A DNA stretch of 10,095 bases, from NCBI GenBank assembly GCA_022866645.1, contig JALHUQ010000228.1, positions 1-10,095 of the forward strand, given 5' to 3'. This DNA comes from Woeseiaceae bacterium. GTDB lineage: Bacteria; Pseudomonadota; Gammaproteobacteria; Steroidobacterales; Woeseiaceae. The notes under the pieces were generated by a model, which was not told where the DNA came from, searched no databases, and saw only the letters and a program-made list of their open reading frames with translations. The translations under genes and the position numbers were made by a program. Below, piece by piece: positions 5,790 through 10,095 of this stretch (positions are counted from its first letter, which is position 1; the number at the start of each line of letters is the position of its first letter).

Positions 5790-8060
5790 TCAGGTTCGGA
5801 AACCCTCTCGCGACAACGGTAGCGTGCGTGCGCGATGACCCGATGCTGCAAAAATAGCGTTGCACACCGCAGGCGCGAGCGGCGGTAGCGCAGGTTCGCC
5901 CAAACCAGTCGGTGGGAAATCGCTCTGGATAAAATGCACGTCAATGTGCGGCGTGGCGGCGATACCCAGGATCGGATACTGACCAAAATTGGATTCCTGT
6001 ACGCGGCCTTGCTCCAGCGTTATTTCCAGGCCCAGCATCGTGCTTAAGCCATCAATCACCGCTCCCTCACATTGATTTTCAGCGCCGCTTAAGTTGACGA
6101 TCGGACCGATGTCACCCGCCACTGTTACGCGGTGGACTGTGAGCTTCTTGTTTGGGTCCACGCTGACCTCAGCAACCTCGGCGAAGTGACCGGCATGACA
6201 GAAATAAAAGGCAAGCCCACGTCCGCGGCCTGCGGGCAATGGCCTGCCCCAGCCGCTTTTTTCGGCGGCCAGCTTGATGACGGCCGCAGCCCGGCCCGTG
6301 TTAAGGGACCGGTCGTCGCCCGGTTGGAGCCAGCGCGGCTCTCCCATCACTTCGAGCAGGAACTCGAGATGGTCGCGCCCGGCCGCGATTGCCAGTTCAT
6401 GTAGAAAACTTTGTTCCACGAACGCTAGCGCGTTCGAGCGAGGTGCGCGCCAGGGCCCGGTTGGTGTCTTCCATGGGAGCAATGTTTGCGTGAGACGGTA
6501 ATTCGCGAGTAAAGGCGCGGGAAACTCTCCATCCGGAATGTCGCCGCGGCTTGTGGGAATCTGCCCGTCGGCGGAAAAAGTAATGAAATGATTCTGCCAG
6601 CCGGACAGTTTCCCGGAGGAATCGACCGCAGCCTTCAGGGAATGAAACCCTCCGGGACGATAAAAGTCGTGAGCCATGTCGTCTTCGCGCGTCCACTGGA
6701 GTTTCACCGGCGCACCTACGTGCCTGGATATGGCCGCAGCCTCACACATGTAATCGTTCATCAGGCGTCGTCCGAAACCGCCACCCGCCCGCAGCTGGTG
6801 CAGGGTTATCCTGTCCGTCTCAATCCCGAGCGTATGCGCGACCAGCTCTATGCCGCTGTCGGGAGTCTGCGTTGGTGCCCAGATCTCGATAGCGCCATCC
6901 TGATACCAGGCGGTGCAATTCTGTGGCTCGAGTGGTGCGTGCGATACGAACGGATAGGTGTAGAACGCCTCGACGGTGTGTGCAGCATGTTCGAACGCAT
7001 CATCCACGTTGCCCTGCTCGACAAGCGTCTCTTTACCGGGCTTCGTCGCGAGCGCCGTCGCCTGGGCGATAGCATCACTCCAGCTATCCGTTGCGGCGTC
7101 GCTCTCGTCCCACGATACGCGGAGCTGCTGCTTCGCAGCGAACGCTGCCCAGGTCGACGTGGCGACAATTGCGACGCCGGGCATGAGTTCCGTCGTCAGT
7201 CCGTTGCCAGCAAGCACGAAGGCATCGCGCACGCCGTCTAAAGCGCGGATCTGATCCAGATTCGCTGAAGCAACGCTGCCACCGGTCGCCGGACATTTCT
7301 CATACACGGCATACAGCATGCCGGGTACTACCTGATCGATACCGAACAGCGCTTGTCCCGTGACAATAGCGCGATTGTCGACACCCCCGACTCGCGTGCC
7401 GAGCAAGCGGTATTCCTTGCGCTGTTTCAATGTGACCGATGTCTCGCCGGGTACGGGCAACGCCGCCGCATCCTCCGCAAGCTCGCCGTATTTCAGGCGG
7501 CGACCGCTGCCGGTGTGTATGACCGTGCTTAACCGGGTCGTGCATTCTGATGCTGCCACGCCCCAGCGCTCGGCGGCGGCGGTGAGTAACATTGACCGGG
7601 CTGCAGCCCCGGCATAGCGCAACTGATCCCAGCTCATCGCGATCGAGCGCGATCCACCCGCACTTTGCCGCCCATAAACTGCCGTATTGATCGGTGCCTG
7701 CTCGACGCGCACCTGCGACCAATCCGCATCGAGTTCTTCGGCAACGATCATCGGCATCGCGGTCTTGATACCCTGGCCGATTTCCGGGCCCTTGGAGTAG
7801 ATAACAATCGAGCCGTCAGGCGAGATCTGGATGAAAGCATTCGGGGCGAAGTCGCTCGCGAGAATGTTGCTCGCTGACGCGACTGCCCGCGATGGGCCGC
7901 CGAGGCACACACCGAGGACCAGGCCGCCACCACTGATACCCGCGATCTTGAGAAAAGTGCGCCGGTTGATTTGGCCGCATACGGTGTTTGTTGCGTCGCT
8001 TGTCGCCACGAGATGCGCCGACGCAGGATTGGCAAAAATTCGGGGCTGGTTGATCTTCAT
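5790..8060 (-). CDS. Molybdopterin-binding large subunit of an IorB-type, Tat-exported hydroxylase
   Basis: A 756-residue protein of the xanthine-oxidase family, in the single-large-subunit branch typified by isoquinoline 1-oxidoreductase IorB and related aldehyde dehydrogenases. It hydroxylates a heteroaromatic ring or an aldehyde with water, passing electrons to its [2Fe-2S] partner. An N-terminal Tat signal (NRRTFLKIAG, Arg33-Arg34, then a hydrophobic stretch and AVASA) predicts periplasmic location. The hammerhead domain is around residues 233-315 (GQALFGIDQVVPGMLYAVYE). Molybdopterin contacts include AGGGFGRR (425-432) and GPWRAPRSNALAF (535-547). GLGEPALPP gives the conserved catalytic Glu722. 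I place the start at ATG 8058-8060, not at the in-frame ATG 81 bases upstream, because it is preceded by GGGGGAT and overlaps the partner gene's stop as ATGA, implying translational coupling. No FAD subunit or cytochrome gene is adjacent, so the electron acceptor is unknown. The true substrate is inferred only from the family. Confidence 0.92.
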   Translation of the reverse strand: MKINQPRIFANPASAHLVATSDATNTVCGQINRRTFLKIAGISGGGLVLGVCLGGPSRAVASASNILASDFAPNAFIQISPDGSIVIYSKGPEIGQGIKTAMPMIVAEELDADWSQVRVEQAPINTAVYGRQSAGGSRSIAMSWDQLRYAGAAARSMLLTAAAERWGVAASECTTRLSTVIHTGSGRRLKYGELAEDAAALPVPGETSVTLKQRKEYRLLGTRVGGVDNRAIVTGQALFGIDQVVPGMLYAVYEKCPATGGSVASANLDQIRALDGVRDAFVLAGNGLTTELMPGVAIVATSTWAAFAAKQQLRVSWDESDAATDSWSDAIAQATALATKPGKETLVEQGNVDDAFEHAAHTVEAFYTYPFVSHAPLEPQNCTAWYQDGAIEIWAPTQTPDSGIELVAHTLGIETDRITLHQLRAGGGFGRRLMNDYMCEAAAISRHVGAPVKLQWTREDDMAHDFYRPGGFHSLKAAVDSSGKLSGWQNHFITFSADGQIPTSRGDIPDGEFPAPLLANYRLTQTLLPWKTPTGPWRAPRSNALAFVEQSFLHELAIAAGRDHLEFLLEVMGEPRWLQPGDDRSLNTGRAAAVIKLAAEKSGWGRPLPAGRGRGLAFYFCHAGHFAEVAEVSVDPNKKLTVHRVTVAGDIGPIVNLSGAENQCEGAVIDGLSTMLGLEITLEQGRVQESNFGQYPILGIAATPHIDVHFIQSDFPPTGLGEPALPPLAPAVCNAIFAASGHRARTLPLSREGFRT

Positions 8061-8536
8061 ACCTGATCCCCCTTGTTCGCAATTTTCGCCGCGGCAGAGT
8101 GGATAGCTTTGCGGATACGAACGTAAGTGCCGCAGCGGCACAAGTTGTCTTGCATGGCGTCGTCGATATCAGCATCGCTCGGCACCGGGTTTCGCTCCAG
8201 CAGCGCCGCGGCACTCATGATTTGACCGGCCTGACAATAGCCGCATTGGGGCACGTCGTGTTCGATCCATGCTTCCTGCAATGGGTGCAAGGTCCCGTTC
8301 TTGCTGGCCAGACCTTCAATGGTGGTGATTGCCTGGCCCACGCCTGACCTTGCAGGGACGCTGCAGGAACGCACCGGTTTGCCGTTGAGGTGTACGGTAC
8401 ATGCGCCGCAAAATGACTTGCCACAACCGAATTTTGTTCCAACCAGCCCGAGGTCGTCGCGCAATACCCAAAGCAGCGGCGTCGAGGCGTCAACGTCAAT
8501 CGAGTGTGCGATGCCATTTACGGTGAGGTTGAGCAT
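8057..8536 (-). CDS. [2Fe-2S] small subunit of the IorAB-type hydroxylase
   Basis: A 159-residue protein carrying two [2Fe-2S] clusters that relay electrons from the molybdenum site. The N-terminal plant-ferredoxin-like domain has Cys38, 43, 46 and 58 (CGKSFCGAC and later SC). The C-terminal four-helix domain has CGYC (Cys98, 101) and CRC (Cys133, 135). All eight ligands are present and the length is normal for IorA-type subunits. There is no signal peptide of its own; in this family the small subunit is carried across the membrane folded together with the Tat-tagged large subunit. ATG 8534-8536 is preceded by GGAG eight bases away. It lies 34 bases after the upstream hydrolase and overlaps the large-subunit start by four bases, so the three genes form one transcription unit. 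Confidence 0.94.
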   Translation of the reverse strand: MLNLTVNGIAHSIDVDASTPLLWVLRDDLGLVGTKFGCGKSFCGACTVHLNGKPVRSCSVPARSGVGQAITTIEGLASKNGTLHPLQEAWIEHDVPQCGYCQAGQIMSAAALLERNPVPSDADIDDAMQDNLCRCGTYVRIRKAIHSAAAKIANKGDQV

Positions 8537-8570
8537 GACGTACTCCGGAGCTGCATACGAGGAGAAAAGT

Positions 8571-9749
8571 CTACTGGCTGGCCTTTTTCGCGGCCAGTTT
8601 TTTAACTAACCAGCCCGCCATCTTTGGCATGACGATCGAACGGTACTGGCCAAAACAATGCTGGTCGCCGCCCATGATCCACAGATCTGTTTCTTTCCCG
8701 GAGTCTGCCAGTAGATGGAGATCTGACATCGGTACGAGATTATCGAGATCGCCGTCGACGACGAGCGTCGGAACTTTCAAGCTGTCGGGCCCTTTCAGGA
8801 GCCCCTGCTTGACCAGTGAGAACTCAAGCAGCTGTTGCTGGACCGCGTTGGCGTCGTCGCGGGGCATGTGAACGGCGCTCGCCAGCGCTTCCTGAATTTC
8901 CCATGGGCCGCCATACAGAGTTGGCCACGCATCGTGAACCGGGGCGCAGGCGGCAATAACGGCAAACAGTCTTTCTTCAGTAATTGCGTTGCGGGCCGCG
9001 TAGTAGCCGGAAAAACTGAATCCCACATGCGCAATGTACTTGCCGTCGATCAATGGGTAGGTCTGCATGTAATCAATAACAGCACTGTGCAACGTGTTCG
9101 AGTCCGGTCGTGCAGCCCAGTCAGAGTTTTCACCGGTGCCGAGCACATCAAAGGTCAATACGGCGAAGCCGGCTTCAATATACGGTTGGATATTGTTGTA
9201 AACATCGCCTTTCCAGGTGTCGATACCGCCATTCCATAAGATCAGCGCCGGTTTCTCGACGCCTGGCGGCATGTGCAAATACCCCTGTATTTCATGCTTA
9301 TCAAAGGGAATTTTGACGACGACTAATGGCGGATCGAAATATTCGCCGGCCCGCTTGTAATACTTTAAGTGCTCTTGATAAGCATGCAGCTGACCCGGAA
9401 GTGTTTTCGCCGGGAAGCGAGAGATGCCGTAATACTTGGACGCAGTCAAAAAGGCATCGCGAGCCGCATTTCGATCGCCTGCGGCTGCAAACGTCTCACC
9501 CTGGTCGGCAAAGTAGTCGGCAATATGTGACCACTCGTAAACCCAGGACCCCGGATCAGTACCTTGCAGATGATCGACGCGTTGGTAGGTCGAATAAACG
9601 AGGTCGCGGTTTTGAGTTTGTGCCGTCCAGAGTCGGAGTCGTCGTTCTTCAACGAATTCCTTGCCGTCCCCGGTATCGTCAGCATGCAGGAAAATCGGCG
9701 TCAATACGCCGAGACTGATCATCAAGAAAAACAAACGCTGCAATCGCAC
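8571..9749 (-). CDS. Exported alpha/beta hydrolase, FrsA / dihydropseudooxynicotine-hydrolase type (paralogue 2)
   Basis: A 392-residue protein when started at GTG 9747-9749. That codon is preceded by GGGAG (complement of 9756-9760) at six bases and opens a Sec signal peptide (MRLQRLFFLMISLGVLTPIFLHA, cleavage before DD). An in-frame ATG 117 bases further up would add residues that are only the shadow of the opposite-strand SCO relic. A helical cap (about 30-145) with GSWVYEWS is followed by the hydrolase core. The elbow GFSFSG gives Ser245, DGDLD gives Asp336, and DQHC gives His364. It is clearly paralogous to the hydrolase at 231-1331, but its elbow is GxSxSG instead of GxSxGG. Family members hydrolyse esters or C-C bonds. 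It is first in the operon with the IorAB-type subunits, which suggests it acts on the same compound in the same compartment. Its C-terminus is lysine-rich (KKLAAKKASQ). Confidence 0.88.
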   Translation of the reverse strand: MRLQRLFFLMISLGVLTPIFLHADDTGDGKEFVEERRLRLWTAQTQNRDLVYSTYQRVDHLQGTDPGSWVYEWSHIADYFADQGETFAAAGDRNAARDAFLTASKYYGISRFPAKTLPGQLHAYQEHLKYYKRAGEYFDPPLVVVKIPFDKHEIQGYLHMPPGVEKPALILWNGGIDTWKGDVYNNIQPYIEAGFAVLTFDVLGTGENSDWAARPDSNTLHSAVIDYMQTYPLIDGKYIAHVGFSFSGYYAARNAITEERLFAVIAACAPVHDAWPTLYGGPWEIQEALASAVHMPRDDANAVQQQLLEFSLVKQGLLKGPDSLKVPTLVVDGDLDNLVPMSDLHLLADSGKETDLWIMGGDQHCFGQYRSIVMPKMAGWLVKKLAAKKASQ

Positions 9750-9779
9750 GCTGAACTCCCACAGCTTGGTGATGGATCG

Positions 9780-10007
9780 CAATATACCCCTAAAAGCTGC
9801 ACCGCATCCGAACAACAACTGGAAGCCGCCACACATGCCTTCAATGTGAAATACGACGTCGAACATATTTGGAGCGCATCAGGGATGGATAATATGTTTC
9901 ACAGCTCCTACCTGTTCCTCATGGATCGGCAGGGCGAATTTCTCGAGGTGTTCGGTTACGGCACCAAGGCTGCGGTTATCGAGGCTAAACTGCGTGACTA
10001 TCTTTGA
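9780..10007 (+). pseudogene. 5'-truncated SCO/SenC family gene relic (C-terminal part only)
   Basis: A plus-strand frame ending at TGA 10005-10007 encodes a typical SCO1/SenC C-terminus: SEQQLEAATHAFNVKYDVEH, then MFHSSYLFLMDRQGEFLEVFGYGT, then a final helix ending LRDYL. SCO proteins are periplasmic thioredoxin-fold copper chaperones or thiol reductases for cytochrome oxidase assembly. The distal copper-ligand His is present (His in MFHSS). The upstream two-thirds, including the CxxxC copper/redox motif and the membrane anchor, are absent, and immediately upstream is the oppositely oriented hydrolase. An ATG far upstream in this frame runs antisense through the hydrolase gene and is not a plausible start. 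The similarity fades near 9790-9804, so the left boundary is approximate. A remnant left by a deletion or rearrangement is the simplest reading. Confidence 0.7.
9781..9810 (-). promoter_or_regulatory. Possible promoter of the hydrolase-IorAB operon
   Basis: On the minus strand TATATT (complement of 9781-9786) is a fair -10 box, 32 bases before the GTG start, leaving a short leader with the GGGAG ribosome-binding site. Seventeen bases further up the hexamer is GGATGC, a poor -35, so an activator would be needed. The box falls at the left edge of the SCO relic, so the promoter would lie inside the relic. It is supported by position only. Confidence 0.25.
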
Positions 10008-10095
10008 TCGCGACTGGCTGATGAATCGACGAGCGCCTGCCTAGTGCGAGCCGTGCGAAGTATGTCGATGTGGCCTGCCGGTAGCGCAGCCACAA

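Noticed and set aside
5779..5801. Small inverted repeat CCGAA...TTCGG between the convergent FAH and molybdopterin genes
   Set aside because: The stem is only five pairs with an eleven-base loop and has no T-tract on either strand, so I do not call a terminator.
6588..7241. Plus-strand open frame (217 codons) opposite the molybdopterin subunit
   Set aside because: It is antisense to the conserved large subunit, Arg-rich and without recognisable motifs; it is a shadow.
8061..8141. In-frame upstream ATG of the molybdopterin subunit
   Set aside because: It would overlap the [2Fe-2S] gene by 85 bases; the ATG at 8058-8060 has a ribosome-binding site, an ATGA overlap and precedes the Tat motif at a normal distance.
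8578..8603. Terminator-like hairpin on the plus strand (CTGGCC, eight-base loop, GGCCAG, then six T)
   Set aside because: It lies within the lysine-rich C-terminal codons of the second hydrolase and faces the opposite way to its operon; no plus-strand gene lies upstream of it, so it is probably coincidental, though it might stop antisense transcripts.
9750..9866. In-frame ATG extension of the second hydrolase
   Set aside because: The extra residues are antisense to the SCO relic and would bury the signal peptide; the GTG at 9747-9749 has a good ribosome-binding site and puts the signal peptide first.
10008..10095. Right edge after the SCO relic
   Set aside because: I see no recognisable coding, repeat or RNA signal in these 88 bases.

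Overview
The window looks like chromosomal DNA of a Gram-negative proteobacterium, most likely a gammaproteobacterium of moderately high GC. It has a TonB-dependent outer-membrane receptor, a Tat-exported molybdenum hydroxylase, a SCO-type copper-protein remnant and several Sec signal peptides. The genus cannot be told from the sequence.

Layout, left to right. Bases 1-206 hold the 3' end of a plus-strand flavoprotein (amine-oxidase/NAD(P)-binding type). It converges on a minus-strand exported alpha/beta hydrolase of the FrsA / dihydropseudooxynicotine-hydrolase type (231-1331). Next, also on the minus strand, is a DmeF-type cation-diffusion-facilitator metal exporter with a His-rich loop (1457-2401). 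A roughly 340-base gap without an intact gene follows. It carries scraps of two different transposases placed side by side (IS30-like start, IS6-like DDE fragment) and the intrinsic terminator of the next gene. A minus-strand TonB-dependent receptor (2742-4727 or a little longer) is divergent from a plus-strand fumarylacetoacetate-hydrolase-family gene (4936-5778), and their shared intergenic region contains a long imperfect dyad.

The right half is one minus-strand operon. A second exported alpha/beta hydrolase (8571-9749), a paralogue of the first, is followed after 34 bases by a [2Fe-2S] subunit (8057-8536). That subunit overlaps by ATGA the large Tat-exported molybdopterin subunit (5790-8060). 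The last two form an isoquinoline-1-oxidoreductase-type (IorAB-like) hydroxylase. Head-to-head with this operon lies a 5'-truncated SCO/SenC gene relic (about 9780-10007).

Working model (inference): the locus takes up and degrades an aromatic, possibly N-heteroaromatic, compound. The receptor would bring the substrate through the outer membrane. The exported molybdenum hydroxylase and the two exported hydrolases would hydroxylate and cleave it in the periplasm, and the cytoplasmic FAH-family enzyme would process a keto-acid product. The flavoprotein at the left edge may belong to the same set. DmeF and the transposase scraps look like unrelated passengers. I see no defence system, CRISPR array, RNA gene or intact mobile element.
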